DNA of 64,000 nt from Pseudomonas alloputida (GTDB taxonomy: Bacteria; Pseudomonadota; Gammaproteobacteria; Pseudomonadales; Pseudomonadaceae). Each line of letters starts with the position of its first letter. Position 1 is the stretch's first letter. Positions 37,498-47,800 of this stretch are shown piece after piece. The DNA is taken from positions 903,501-967,500 of the forward strand of contig NZ_CP128540.1 in the NCBI RefSeq assembly GCF_021283545.2. The letters are read 5' to 3'. A model generated the notes under the pieces. The model did no database searches. It had not been told where the DNA came from and was given only the letters and a program-made list of their open reading frames with translations. A program made the translations under genes and the position numbers.

Positions 37498-37722
37498 TCA
37501 GCTGTCGGCACTGGTATCGACGCTGACTTTGGAAGCTGTCTGTTTCGCATCTTTTACGGTATCGGCCTTGTTTGCGGCTACAGCGTCACGGGCTTCTTGA
37601 TGGACAGCCGCGATCTCTGCATTTCGGGCAACGAATGCCGGGGATTCTTCGGCCATGGCCAGGGGCGACAACAACAGGGAAGACAGGACGAAGACGCTGG
37701 CAATACCCATACTGTTGGACAT
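37498..37722 (-). CDS. Small secreted protein of unknown function
   Basis: 74 residues from ATG 37722. A clear signal peptide (hydrophobic FVLSSLLLSPLAMA, cleavage after AMA) leaves a mature part of about 50 residues, rich in Ala, Asp and Lys (AVAANKADTVKDAKQTASKV) and probably a single helix. An AAGAAGG ribosome site and its own terminator support it as a real gene. No family recognised. Confidence 0.7.
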   Translation of the reverse strand: MSNSMGIASVFVLSSLLLSPLAMAEESPAFVARNAEIAAVHQEARDAVAANKADTVKDAKQTASKVSVDTSADS

Positions 37723-37853
37723 TTGAAACTACCTTCTTGCGGTGCAAGTGCTAATGAGGACAGGGGTAAAGTTAGTCCTTTCAGTGCACTCGAAACAGAG
37801 CGAAGTGCGATAAGCACTGTTGCGCAAAAGGTAACGATCATTGGGTGGAACAA

Positions 37854-37876
37854 CGGGGCTTTCGGCGAAAGCCCCG
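37854..37876 (-). terminator. Terminator after the YkgJ-type gene
   Basis: CGGGGCTTTC-GGC-GAAAGCCCCG stem in the gap 37723-37912, downstream of the minus-strand gene ending at 37913. Confidence 0.75.
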
Positions 37877-37912
37877 TGCTAGGGCGCCTGCACAGGGCGC
37901 CGCCTTGGCAGG

Positions 37913-38647
37913 CTAGAAACCGATAAAGGCGTAATAAACCGGGGTTTCATGGGTTGTGCGCAAACCCAGTGCCTGCAAGCTTGCCGTCAGCGCTTCATCC
38001 TGCACATGCAAGGTCCACTGCGCCCCTTCATTCCCCTGTACCTGCGCCAGCGCCGCAGCAAACGCCCCCATATCCGGCAAGTAGGCGGTAAAACCGTTAC
38101 CCTTGAGCGCACTGGTCGTCATGCCCAATGCCTGGCACACCGCCACCTTGGCGGCAATGTCATCGCGGTCGGCCTGGCGCGAAGCCTGTACCAGCGCCTG
38201 CAGTTCCACATCGACCAGTTGCGTGCCGTGAATCAGCTCCGGCCCCTGTTGCCAGGCCTCCGGCGGGCAGTCCTTGCTGTCTGGCCGCAGGGGAATATGC
38301 GGGTTGATTTCTACCGGATAGATGCGACAGACCAGTGGGCGCTGCTCATAGATGGTGCAGAGGTCGTTGGCGTCGAGGTTACGGCAACGTCCGGGGTTGA
38401 ATGCAGCAAAGGTCACCGAGACGCGTGCCTCGCCCTCGCCGCAATGCACCGGGTGGGAGCGTCGCAGCACATGGTCACGCTGCTCCAGCGGCATGCCGGG
38501 GCCGTCCACGACGAAGGCCTCGATCAGTACCACCACCTGGCCGGCATCCTCCGCCCAGCGACGCGCTTCGGCCAGCGTCAGTGGCACATGGTGGCCGGTA
38601 CAGCATTTGCCGCAGCCGGTACAGCCGAAACGTAAGCGGTCGGTCAC
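37913..38647 (-). CDS. YkgJ-family cysteine-cluster protein
   Basis: 244 residues from GTG 38647, which overlaps the stop of the upstream gene (GTGA). The N-terminal cluster FGCTGCGKCCTG is the CxxCxxCC signature of the zinc/iron-chelating family, with later Cys in GRCRNLDANDLCTIYEQRPL and VCRIYPVE. It probably binds an Fe-S cluster or zinc; role unknown. It is translationally coupled to a small secreted protein. Confidence 0.85.
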   Translation of the reverse strand: MTDRLRFGCTGCGKCCTGHHVPLTLAEARRWAEDAGQVVVLIEAFVVDGPGMPLEQRDHVLRRSHPVHCGEGEARVSVTFAAFNPGRCRNLDANDLCTIYEQRPLVCRIYPVEINPHIPLRPDSKDCPPEAWQQGPELIHGTQLVDVELQALVQASRQADRDDIAAKVAVCQALGMTTSALKGNGFTAYLPDMGAFAAALAQVQGNEGAQWTLHVQDEALTASLQALGLRTTHETPVYYAFIGF

Positions 38648-38955
38648 TTGGCTTCCGGGCTCCACTCGCTGACAAAGGCACGCTGGTGCTGGCGATCGTA
38701 CAGACACAGCTCGGTGCCGGTGCGCTGCTGCATGTGCTTTTGTGGGTAGACGCCTTCGATCAGCAGGGCACTCATGCCTGCCTGGTCATCGAACTCGGCG
38801 GGCTTGCCGCGAGCGTGGGCGTTCTTGAACTGGCTTGCGGTCAGGCAGGCCTTGAGCATCTGCTGGCGCTGCTCGTTCCAGGCCTGACTACTGGAGGCCT
38901 GGGCAATACCGCTGAAGAGGGCACAGCTGATCAAGATAGAGCTGAGAAGCTTCAT
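38644..38955 (-). CDS. Small exported hypothetical protein
   Basis: 103 residues from ATG 38955. Signal peptide MKLLSSILISCALFSGIAQA, then a mature region with two Cys (KACLTASQFKNAHA and TELCLYDRQHQRAF) that could form a periplasmic disulfide. The stop overlaps the start of the YkgJ-type gene, indicating a two-gene operon. No known domain recognised. Confidence 0.75.
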   Translation of the reverse strand: MKLLSSILISCALFSGIAQASSSQAWNEQRQQMLKACLTASQFKNAHARGKPAEFDDQAGMSALLIEGVYPQKHMQQRTGTELCLYDRQHQRAFVSEWSPEAK

Positions 38956-39006
38956 ACGCGATTCCGGCAATTTTCTTGCGAGGGGCGCGAATTATGCCCG
39001 AGTCAC

Positions 39007-39025
39007 CCCCGGCGGCAAGCCGGGG
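39007..39025 (-). terminator. Terminator after cheV
   Basis: CCCCGGC-GGCAA-GCCGGGG stem, 19 bp beyond the end of the CheV gene on the minus strand. Confidence 0.6.
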
Positions 39026-39043
39026 AGTTTGTCGCTGAATATA

Positions 39044-39943
39044 TCAGTGCTCGGCGAACACCACGGTGCGCGCAGCCACCACCAGACAATCGGTCAGCTC
39101 TGGCGAGGAGAACTTGGTAAGGATGGCATTGGCCCCGGCCTGGGTCGCCTTTTCACTGCTCATGGCACTGTCCAGTGAGGTGTGCAGCAGCACGTACAGG
39201 TGCTGGAAGTCAGGGGTTTCACGCAGCGTGCGGGTGAAGGCGTAGCCGTCCATTTCGCTCATTTCGATGTCGGAGACGATGATGTTGATCTCCTGCGCGG
39301 TGCCTTGCAGCTCCAGCAGCACGTTGATGGCGTCTTTGGCGCTGCGCGCGGTGTGGCATTCGATACCGAGGTTGCGCAGGGTGTGCACCGACTGCTGCAA
39401 GGCCACCTGGCTGTCGTCCACCACCAGGATATTGGCGGCGGCCAGCAGGCTGGCATCTTCTTCGTTCAAGCTGCTGTGCACTGGCTCGGCGACGGGCGGG
39501 GCGATGGCGTGTATGACTTTTTCGATGTCCAGCACCTGCACCAGGGTGTTGTCGACGCGCGTCACACCGGTGATGAACGAGCGGGTGCCCGAGGCGTAGG
39601 GCGGCGGTTTGATGTCGGTGCTCAGGCAATGCACGATGCGGCTGACCGCCTGTACATGCAGGCCTTGGCGCGAGCGGCTGATCTCGGTAACGATCAGGCA
39701 GCCACCCTGCGGGTCGACCAGTGGCTGTTCGCCAATGGCGCGGGACAGGTCGATGACCGACAGCGAGTGGCCGCGCAGGGTTGCCACACCTTTTACGTGG
39801 GGGTGCGACTCAGGCAGCTTGGTCAGCGGCGGGCAGGGGATGATCTCGCTGACCTTGAGCAGGTTGATTGCCATCAGCTTGCCGCTGCGCAGGGTGAACA
39901 GCAGCAGGGATAGCGAATCCGCGCGGGCATTTTGCGTGGCCAT
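39044..39943 (-). CDS. cheV: CheV-type chemotaxis coupling protein (CheW-receiver fusion)
   Basis: 299 residues. CheW-like domain at about residues 8-160 (LLLFTLRSGKLMAINLLKVS, HPHVKGVATLRGHSLSVIDL, FITGVTRVDNTLVQVLDIEK), then a receiver domain (about 172-295) with acidic pair in ILVVDDSQVALQQ, phospho-acceptor Asp in IIVSDIEMSEMDGYAF and Lys in ILTKFSS. It couples receptors to the CheA kinase and adapts by phosphorylation. It is downstream of the adhesin export genes on the same strand, 92 bp from them. Confidence 0.93.
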   Translation of the reverse strand: MATQNARADSLSLLLFTLRSGKLMAINLLKVSEIIPCPPLTKLPESHPHVKGVATLRGHSLSVIDLSRAIGEQPLVDPQGGCLIVTEISRSRQGLHVQAVSRIVHCLSTDIKPPPYASGTRSFITGVTRVDNTLVQVLDIEKVIHAIAPPVAEPVHSSLNEEDASLLAAANILVVDDSQVALQQSVHTLRNLGIECHTARSAKDAINVLLELQGTAQEINIIVSDIEMSEMDGYAFTRTLRETPDFQHLYVLLHTSLDSAMSSEKATQAGANAILTKFSSPELTDCLVVAARTVVFAEH

Positions 39944-40035
39944 GGTGACCTTCGGTGAGGAGCAGGGGATAACCGGTTATCGGCCTGTTTGGGTTGGGCT
40001 TTAGGCATTTTGCACAGAACCCAGGAATGCCTGGA

Positions 40036-41220
40036 TCAGCGTTCACGCAGGGCCTCCTTGGCCCGGTTCAGCGGCTTGATCAGGTAATCGAGGATGGTTT
40101 TCTCGCCCGTTCGGATATCCACCGTGGCAATCATCCCTGGCACGATCGCAAAACGCTTGCCGGCCTTGTTTTGCAAGCTGTCCTGTTCGGTGCGGATGAA
40201 CACGCGGTAGTAGTAGATTTCCGGTTTGACCTCGTCCTGCAGGGTATCCGGCGAGATGCCTACCACCTTGCCATCCAGCCCGCCGTATACCGAGTAGTCA
40301 TAGGCACTGATCTTGACCTTGGCCGCCTGGTCGGGGTGAATGAAGGCGATGTCCCGTGGCGCGATGCGGGTTTCGATCAGCAGGCGTTCGTCCATCGGCA
40401 CGATCTTCATCACCTGGCCACCGGGCTGCACCACGCCACCCAGGGTGTTGACCTCGATGTCCTTCACGATGCCGCGCACCGGCGAGCGCAGGGTCAGGCG
40501 GGTGAGCGAGTCGCTGCGTCCGCGGATCACTTCCGACAGGGCGTCCGCTTCGGCGCTGGCCTTGGCCAGTTCTTCCCGGGCGCGCACCAGATAGTCCGAG
40601 CGTGCCTCGTTGGCCTTGAGTTCCAACTCGGAACGCTGGCGGTTCAGGCGGATCACTTCAACCCGGCTGGAGGCACCCATCTTTGCCAGGTTCTCGGTGA
40701 TCTTCAGCTCGCTGCGCACCAGCTGCAACGAGTCCTGAATACCCGCCAGGGTCTGTTCCAGGCCGCGGCGGCGGGTCTGGTACAACGCGGTTTCGGCATC
40801 GATCAGGTCAGGAGAGTCGCGCAGGCTCTCCGGGAAGGTCAGTGGCTTGCCGGTCACCTCTGCCTGCAGGCGGGCCTGGCTGGCCCTGGCAGCGCGGTAC
40901 TTGGCCTCGCTTTCACCCACGCTGGAAGCCGTCTTGGTCGGGTCGAGCTGGGCCAGCACCTGGCCGCGCTCGACCAGGTCACCTTCGGCCACGCTCATCT
41001 GCGCGACGATACCGCCCTCGAACGACTGAATGACCTGCTCTCGCGAACTTGGAATGACCTTGCCTGTGCCGGTGGATACCTCGGTCACCTCGAACCAGGC
41101 CGCCCAGGCCAGGAACGCCGCCAGCATCAGCGCGCAGAGGGTGATGATGCGGCCGGCGCGGAATACCGCCTGGTCGTCCTGCCCGTCCAGGTAGGAAGCC
41201 GGGAGTTCATGGTTGCTCAT
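40036..41220 (-). CDS. Type I secretion membrane-fusion protein (HlyD/LapC-like)
   Basis: 394 residues. One N-terminal membrane span (about 28-50; ITLCALMLAAFLAWAAWFEV), a lipoyl-like half motif (SFEGGIVAQMSVAEGDLVER), a long coiled-coil hairpin (about 100-260, rich in Glu/Arg/Leu), and the HlyD C-terminal beta-barrel (RIAPRDIAFIHPDQAAKVKI). It bridges the ABC transporter and the TolC-like channel. The start overlaps the ABC gene stop by 4 nt; third gene of the exporter operon serving the giant adhesin (inference from context). Confidence 0.94.
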   Translation of the reverse strand: MSNHELPASYLDGQDDQAVFRAGRIITLCALMLAAFLAWAAWFEVTEVSTGTGKVIPSSREQVIQSFEGGIVAQMSVAEGDLVERGQVLAQLDPTKTASSVGESEAKYRAARASQARLQAEVTGKPLTFPESLRDSPDLIDAETALYQTRRRGLEQTLAGIQDSLQLVRSELKITENLAKMGASSRVEVIRLNRQRSELELKANEARSDYLVRAREELAKASAEADALSEVIRGRSDSLTRLTLRSPVRGIVKDIEVNTLGGVVQPGGQVMKIVPMDERLLIETRIAPRDIAFIHPDQAAKVKISAYDYSVYGGLDGKVVGISPDTLQDEVKPEIYYYRVFIRTEQDSLQNKAGKRFAIVPGMIATVDIRTGEKTILDYLIKPLNRAKEALRER

Positions 41221-43385
41221 GCCTGGGCTCCCTGCAGTTTGGCCAGCGCGGCATCGCGCGCGTCATCGATGACGATGCGCCCGGCGTCCAGCACCAGGAT
41301 GCGGTCGACCCGCTGCAGAACACTCAGGCGATGGGTTGCGATCACCAGTGTACGGCCCTGACAGAAGCGCTCCAGGTTATCCAGCAGCTTGCGCTCGGTC
41401 ATGTCGTCCAGCGACGCGGTCGGCTCGTCCAGCAACAGCACCTGCGGCTGGCGTACCAGCAGGCGCGACAGCACCAGGGCTTGGCGCTGGCCGCCAGACA
41501 AGCCCAGGCCTCCTTCGAGGATCAAGTGGTCCATGCCCTTGGGCAGGCGGCGGACGAAGTCCAGTGCGCCAGTGGCGGCCAGCGCGGCCACCAGTTCCTG
41601 GTCGCTGGCCTGGCCGGCACCGAGGGTGAGGTTTTCCCGCAGGGTGCCGTGGAACAGCCTCGCGTACTGCGGCAGCAGGCCGACGTCACGGCGCAGGTCA
41701 GCAGGGTCGAGGTGGGCCATGGCGATGCCGTCCAGGCTGATCTCGCCCTGCACCAGATCCATGGCCCCACCCAGCGCCTGCAGCAAGGTTGATTTGCCGG
41801 CGCCGTTGCGGCCCAGCACGGCAATGCGCTCGCCCGGCTGGATATCCAGCCGGCCAATGTTCAGCACTGGCGGGTAGTCTTCGCTGTAGCGGAAGTTGGC
41901 CTGGCGCAGGCGGTACTCGCCGTGAATGGCCGGCAGGTGCACGCGGGCTTCGCCTTCGGGGTGATCGACCGGCGACTGCATCAGCTTGTCCAGGCCTTGC
42001 AGCGCGACCTTGGCCTGCTGCCAGCGGGTCAGCACATGGGTCAGTTGGGCCAACGGCGCCATCATTCGCGATGAAAGCATGGATGCCGCCACCAGGCTAC
42101 CCGTGGTGAGGTCGCCGGCGATGACCATGGGAGCGCCGATCACGATGACCACGGCAAACACGGCACCCTGCACGTTCTGCGTCCAGGTCACCAGGCCGTT
42201 GGTGAGGGTGCGCAGGCGCAGGTTGGTGTGCGCGCAGGCCGCGTTGTACTGGTTCCACTGCCGTTCGAAGCGTGCCTCTGCCTGCAGTGCCTTGATCTCG
42301 TCCAGGCCCTGGATACTTTCCACCAGCATGGCGTTGCGCAGCGCCGACTCACGCATCGAGGCATTGGCCAACCGTGCCAGGCGCCTTTGTGCAAGCAACC
42401 CGGGCAGCACCATGGCCAGCAGCGCGACCAGCGGGATGAACACCAGTACGCCGCCGATCAGCCAGAACACGAACAGGAACAGCAGGAAGAACGGCAGGTC
42501 GGCCAGCACCGTCGCGGTGCTGGACGTGATCAGGTCGCGGATCGACTCCAGCTCGCGCAACTGCGAGATGAACGAGCCGGTGGACTTGGGCCGCACCGAG
42601 TTGCGCAGGCGCAGGGCATGGCCGTAGACCAGGTCGCTCACCCGCAGGTCGGCGCGCTTGCCGAGCAGGTCGGTCACCTTTAGCCGCAGCAGGCGCATGC
42701 TGAAGTCGAACACCAGTGCCAACACCACACCGCCAAACAGGACGTAGAGAGTGGGTAGGGATTCGGCCGGTATCACTCGGTCGTACACCTGCATCGAGAA
42801 CAGCACGCCGGCCAGCGCCAGCACGTTGGCCACCAGTGAAGCGATCATCACCTGCCCATAAGGGCGCAAGTCACGCAGTACGATGCGGGCGAACCAGTGG
42901 CGGTCGTAAGGCGCGGTGTAGTCGTCGGTGCGCACATCGCGCAGTGGCCGGGCCGGGCGCAGCAGGGCCACGCGGCTGATACGGCCTTTGAGGGTGTCGC
43001 GGGGCAGGCGCGAAGTCAGGCCCTGGTCACCGGCGAACACCACTGCCAGGTCGTCCTCTTCGGTCACCGACTCGACCACCGCCAGCTGCCCATCGTCCAG
43101 CTCCAGCACCAGCGGCGTGCGCCATTGCCGCAGGCCCTTGGCATCGAAGTGCACGAAGCGCAATGCCAGCCCCGCCTGACGTGCCATGTGGCGGAGGATT
43201 TCATTCAACGGGCGGGCATCCTCCGCAGCGGCCAGGCGAATACGCTGGGGTGATACGTCCAGGCGGTAGTGGTGTGCCACCTGCAACATCACCTCAAGCC
43301 AGGGGCCAAGGTCTGGCCGGTGGGCGGCGGCCTGCTCCGGCGCGGGCGCCTGGTTGGGCAGGGTCACATCGATCGAATCACTCAT
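41217..43385 (-). CDS. Type I secretion ABC transporter with degenerate C39-like domain (LapB-like)
   Basis: 722 residues. The first ~140 are a C39 peptidase-like domain without the catalytic Cys (VMLQVAHHYRLDVSPQRIRL), as in RTX and adhesin exporters. A membrane domain with about six helices follows (about 170-440), then the ATPase: Walker A GRNGAGKSTLLQAL, signature GLSGGQRQAL, Walker B VLLLDEPTASLD, and switch His in IATHRLS. It energises one-step export of the adhesin. It overlaps both neighbours by 4 nt (ATGA), so the three exporter genes are tightly coupled. Confidence 0.95.
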   Translation of the reverse strand: MSDSIDVTLPNQAPAPEQAAAHRPDLGPWLEVMLQVAHHYRLDVSPQRIRLAAAEDARPLNEILRHMARQAGLALRFVHFDAKGLRQWRTPLVLELDDGQLAVVESVTEEDDLAVVFAGDQGLTSRLPRDTLKGRISRVALLRPARPLRDVRTDDYTAPYDRHWFARIVLRDLRPYGQVMIASLVANVLALAGVLFSMQVYDRVIPAESLPTLYVLFGGVVLALVFDFSMRLLRLKVTDLLGKRADLRVSDLVYGHALRLRNSVRPKSTGSFISQLRELESIRDLITSSTATVLADLPFFLLFLFVFWLIGGVLVFIPLVALLAMVLPGLLAQRRLARLANASMRESALRNAMLVESIQGLDEIKALQAEARFERQWNQYNAACAHTNLRLRTLTNGLVTWTQNVQGAVFAVVIVIGAPMVIAGDLTTGSLVAASMLSSRMMAPLAQLTHVLTRWQQAKVALQGLDKLMQSPVDHPEGEARVHLPAIHGEYRLRQANFRYSEDYPPVLNIGRLDIQPGERIAVLGRNGAGKSTLLQALGGAMDLVQGEISLDGIAMAHLDPADLRRDVGLLPQYARLFHGTLRENLTLGAGQASDQELVAALAATGALDFVRRLPKGMDHLILEGGLGLSGGQRQALVLSRLLVRQPQVLLLDEPTASLDDMTERKLLDNLERFCQGRTLVIATHRLSVLQRVDRILVLDAGRIVIDDARDAALAKLQGAQA

Positions 43386-44818
43386 GGCTGGATCTCCACA
43401 CCTTGCAGGTTGCGCCCCTCAAGGCCAAAGGCCGTGCGCAGGGCGCCGGTGTTGTACAGGCAGTCGACATCCAGGCGCAGCAGATCGGAGCGGGTGCCGG
43501 CAAGTTCGAAGCGTGACTGGTAGATCTCCTGCTCGGCGTTGAGCAGGTCGAGCAGTGGCCGTGTCCCTAGGTCCAGGTACTGACGCCCGTAGAGCATGCG
43601 TGCCTCCTGGATGCTGACCTGGCGGGCTTCCAGCGAAGTCAGCCGGCGGCCCAGCCCGGAGGTTTGCGCCTTGGCCTCCGCCAGGCCCCGACGCGCCTGC
43701 AGCCGTGCGGCGTCTTCGGCGGAGTCGGCGGCGGTCAGCGCGTGGCCGGCAGCGCGGGTGCGGGCGCTGATGGAGCCCCCTTGGTAGATGGGAACTTCGA
43801 CGTTCAGGTAGATGCCCGCCTGGGTGCGGTCCAGCCGTGCGTTATCGCGGTTGTAGTCGTCGTCCAGGTAATGATTGACCTGCGGTTGCAACGACAGGGT
43901 AGGGTAGGCCTCCGCCTTGGCCTGGGCCAGCTCGGCCTGGCCCTGTGCGCGCTGGGCCAGGGCCATCAGCACGGCGGGCAGGCGATCATCACCCTGTGCA
44001 GGGCGCTTGCAGGCCTGGTCCAGCTCGGCGGGTGAGCCCTCGGCCAGTGCCGGAGGGGTAACGCGACCCATCAGCGCCGCCAGGGTCGAGCGCCAGCGCT
44101 CGTACTGCGACTGGTACTCCTCCAGGGTGGCACGGGCGCTTTCCACGCGGGACTCGGCCTGTACCACGTCGGAACGGGTGCTGGCGCCCATGTCGCTGCG
44201 CTGGCGGGCCATGCCGGCAATGTCGCCCACGCCGCGAATCTGGTCGCGGGCAATCGTCATCAGTTGCTCGTAGCGGCGGGTCTCGATCCAGGCATAGGCT
44301 GTGTCGCGGGCCAGGTCGTCGACCACCAGCAGGATATTGGCCTGGGCCCGGGCGGCGGCAGCCTGGGCCGCGTTGACGGCGCTGTCGACCTTGCCGAAGT
44401 CATAGAGCATTTGCTTGAGCGACAGGTTCAGGGCCTGGCTATTGCGGTCGCCGCCATAGCCGGTGTCATAACCGGTGCGGATACCGCCGGAAATCTGTGG
44501 GTAATACCCCGCACGGGCGACGTTGATGCCTTCGCCCTGCTTGTAAAGGTTGCCGATGGCCTCAGCGATGCTCGGGTGCCATTGCGCTGCCTGCAGCACC
44601 GCGTCGGTAAGGCTCAGCCGTTCGCCACTGGCGACCGGGGCCATGCCGATGGGGGGGCGGGCGGGCACCGCTTCGGGCGCATCGCGTAGCAGCGACGGCC
44701 CGATCTGGCGCAGGTGGGGGTCTATATCATCGGCTGCCTGGGCAACCGGGTGGAAGTTCAGGGCCAGGAGCCCGAAGGCTCCCAGCAACAGCGGTGACAG
44801 CGGACTGCTTCGCTTCAC
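43382..44818 (-). CDS. TolC-family outer-membrane channel (LapE-like)
   Basis: 478 residues. Signal peptide with hydrophobic core LLLGAFGLLALNFHP ending near VAQA. Two repeated TolC coiled-coil halves are visible (SLTDAVLQAAQWHPSIAEAI; YPQISGGIRTGYDTGYGGDR; YLNVEVPIYQGGSISARTRA; ILLVVDDLARDTAYAWIETR). It forms the outer-membrane exit of the type I system. It lies 63 bp downstream of the adhesin gene on the same strand, and overlaps the ABC gene. Confidence 0.94.
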   Translation of the reverse strand: MKRSSPLSPLLLGAFGLLALNFHPVAQAADDIDPHLRQIGPSLLRDAPEAVPARPPIGMAPVASGERLSLTDAVLQAAQWHPSIAEAIGNLYKQGEGINVARAGYYPQISGGIRTGYDTGYGGDRNSQALNLSLKQMLYDFGKVDSAVNAAQAAAARAQANILLVVDDLARDTAYAWIETRRYEQLMTIARDQIRGVGDIAGMARQRSDMGASTRSDVVQAESRVESARATLEEYQSQYERWRSTLAALMGRVTPPALAEGSPAELDQACKRPAQGDDRLPAVLMALAQRAQGQAELAQAKAEAYPTLSLQPQVNHYLDDDYNRDNARLDRTQAGIYLNVEVPIYQGGSISARTRAAGHALTAADSAEDAARLQARRGLAEAKAQTSGLGRRLTSLEARQVSIQEARMLYGRQYLDLGTRPLLDLLNAEQEIYQSRFELAGTRSDLLRLDVDCLYNTGALRTAFGLEGRNLQGVEIQP

Positions 44819-44881
44819 ATAATTCCCTTACTGCTGGTCGTCCATGCCGCCGGGTATTCACCCGACGGGTTTACAGCGGCC

Positions 44882-47800
44882 TCAAACCACATGGATACCG
44901 TTCTGTACCCACAGGTGATGGCTTGGATCCTCCTGGGCCGTGTACTGGTTATAGTCGATGCCGTCGGCAGTTTGGTTCCCGACCAGCGTCCAGTTGTCCG
45001 TCATGTGAACCGAGTCTTTGTCGTCCCCCTTGATGATCAGTGTGTCGGTAGCGGTTTCGGTGATGGCCACCACATCTGCCAGGTTGAGGGTGAGCGCCAC
45101 CGAACTGGTGTCGTTGAGGTCGAGGATTTCGATGTCGTGTACGCGCCCGGCCAGGTTGCCCAGGTCAATGCTGGCATCACCGCCGCCCCACAGCAGGGTG
45201 TCGGTTCCCGAGCCACCGTCGACGCTGGCAAAGTTCTGGTCGACCACCACCAGCGTGTCGTCACCCGCACCACCCTGCAGGGTGATGTGGCCACCCTGGC
45301 TGCCATCGAGGTGGTCGTTGCCGTCAGTGCCGGCGATCACATCGGTGGCCGCTGCCAGGCTGGCGAGTGCCGCGGACTCGTCGCCAGTATCGGCCAGCAG
45401 CGATGTGGTGGCGGTGAGGCCGGCGGCGCTGTCCACGTTGATGGTGAGGGTTGCGGTGTCGGTCGTGCCGTTCGGGTGGCTTAGCTCGTAGGTGAAGGTG
45501 TCGTGCTGGCCTACCACCGCCGAGGTGAGCCCTGCGTTGAGGGTGTAGGTGTAGCTGCCGTCGGCATGCACCAGCAACGTGCCGTAGGTGCCGGCTACGC
45601 TTACCCCGTTGTAGCCCGGGATGGTGTAGGTGTTGGCCGCTGTCAGCACGCTCAGCACGGTCAGGGCCGAACCGACGTTGTCGTCAGCCAGCAGGTTGCC
45701 GGTGGCGGCTGTCGCGCCACTGACCACGAACTCGGTCAGGTACGTTGTGGTGGTGTTCAGGCTGGTGGTGATGGAGCTGAGCAAGCCGATGCCGCCGGCG
45801 GTGACACGTACGTGGTAGGTACCGGCGCCCTGGTTCTCGAAGGTATACCCGGCGCCGCCGCCCAGTATGCTGACCAGCGAACCACCTGGCACCGACTGTA
45901 CCAGCACGTACTGGCCGGTGGCCGGGTTGAGCTTGAGCAGCTCGATGGTGGTGCCGTTGAGCAGGCTCAACAGGTTGGTGGAGTTGACCACCACCTGCAG
46001 GTCGGCCGTGGTATTGGCGGCAACCGTGGTGGTGTAGGTGGCCTGGCGGGTACCGATCACTGGCAGGTTCAGCGAGCCCAGCGTACTGCTGCTGGAGTCC
46101 ACGCGGTTGTCCAGGGTGACCTGGCTGGTACCAACGTCGTTGACTGCGTCGACCACCGTGGCCGGTGCACCGTAGTTGGTGTCGCTCCAGACCTCCGTGG
46201 CTTGCGGGCTGTCGATGCGCACGTACAGGTTGGCGGCATCGGACAGGCCGTTAGGGTGCACCAGTTGGTAGCTGAACACGTCCACCTTGCCGACACTGTT
46301 CGGGCTGCCGTTCGGCGTGTAGGTGTAGCTGCCGTCCGCACGGATCACCAGGGTGCCGTACTGGCCCTGAACCGTCGTGGCGGTCCCGGCCGAGACGTAG
46401 CTGCCGTCTTTGAGCACTTGCAGCACGGCGGCGCTGTCCGGGCCACGGGCATCCACTGCGCCATCGGTACCCACGTCGGTAATGACGTTGCCAGAGGTGG
46501 CAATGCCGGTGCCGGTGAATTGGGTCAGGCTGGTGGAGACGATGTCCAGCGTGGTGCTCACTTCGGTGATCAGGCCGATGCCGCCACTGCCCACGGTCAG
46601 TCGGTAATCACCGGCTTGCAGCACGCCGATGTCCACCTGCAAGCCGATTGGCAGCACGATCAGGTCGAGCAGGCCTTGGGTGTTGCCGGTGGCGATGGTC
46701 ACCCAGGCGCCGCTGGCGTCTTTCACCTGCAGGGTGAAGCTGGTGTTGTTGAGCAGTGCCAGCACGCTGTTGGTGGTCAGTGTGAGGGTAGGGTCGGCCG
46801 TGGTGCCTGCTGCCACCGTCCAGGTGTAGGTCTTGGAGAACCCCGACAGTAGCGTGGTGAAGCTGTCGGTGTAGGTCTTCGTGGCGCTGACCGCTGCCAG
46901 GTTGACTGTGGCCGTGGCCAGGTTGTCGCTGGCGATGACCGGCGCGTTGGCATCCACATCCGGTGCAGTGACGTTGACGTTGCCCGACACGTTGCCGCGC
47001 GGGTCGCTGAGGGTCACCGAAAGGATCTGGCCGTTGTCCTGAGGCGGGCTCAGGGTCACGGTGAAGGTGCCGTCCGCCTGCACCGTCGCGGTCTGCAGCA
47101 CGGTACCGCCGGCGCTGCGTACGGTGACGGTGGCACCCACTTCGCCAGTACCGGTGAGGGTACCGCCGTCGGCACTGAACAGCAGGTTGCCGGCAGCCGC
47201 AGGCGGGGTCAGGTCCGGTGCGGTCAGCGCAGTGCCTGTGGACACATTACCGGCGCTGTCGGTGAGGGTGACGCTGAGCGCCTGGTTGTCGATCTGCGCC
47301 GCAGTCAGGCTGACCACGAACAGGCCGTTGCTGCCCACCGTTGCGGTACCCAGTACGGTACCGGCGCTGTTGCGCACGGTGACCGTGCTGCCGACCTGGC
47401 CAGAACCACTGACCGAGGTGCCGTTGGCGTTGATGGTGGCCAGCGGGGCGGCTGGCGGGGTGGTGTCCGGCGCGGTCAGGCTGGTGCTGGCGGACAGGTT
47501 GCCGGCAGCATCGGCCTGGCGTACCACCAGCAGTTGCCCGTCGTTCTGTGGCGAGGTCAAGGTAATGCTGAAGGTGCCGTTGGCTTGTACCACACCGGTA
47601 CCCACCTGGCCGTTCGGGCCTTGGACGGTAATGGTAGCGCCCGCCTCACCGCTACCGGTAAGCACGGTACCGGTGCCGTTGATGGCGACGTTGGTGGGCG
47701 CTGCAGGTGGCTGCAGGTCTGCGGCGGTGTAGCTTGTGCTGCCGGACACATTGCCTGCAGTGTCAGCCTGGCTCACGCCCAGTACCTGGCCGTTGAGCTG

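Noticed and set aside
39994..41361. 455-codon plus-strand open frame opposite the HlyD-like gene
   Set aside because: Antisense to a gene with a clear family pattern and 4-nt operon overlaps.
44847..44871. Small hairpin between the adhesin and the TolC-like gene as a terminator
   Set aside because: The stem is short and has no T tract on the minus strand. The genes probably share at least some transcripts, so a terminator call is not supported.
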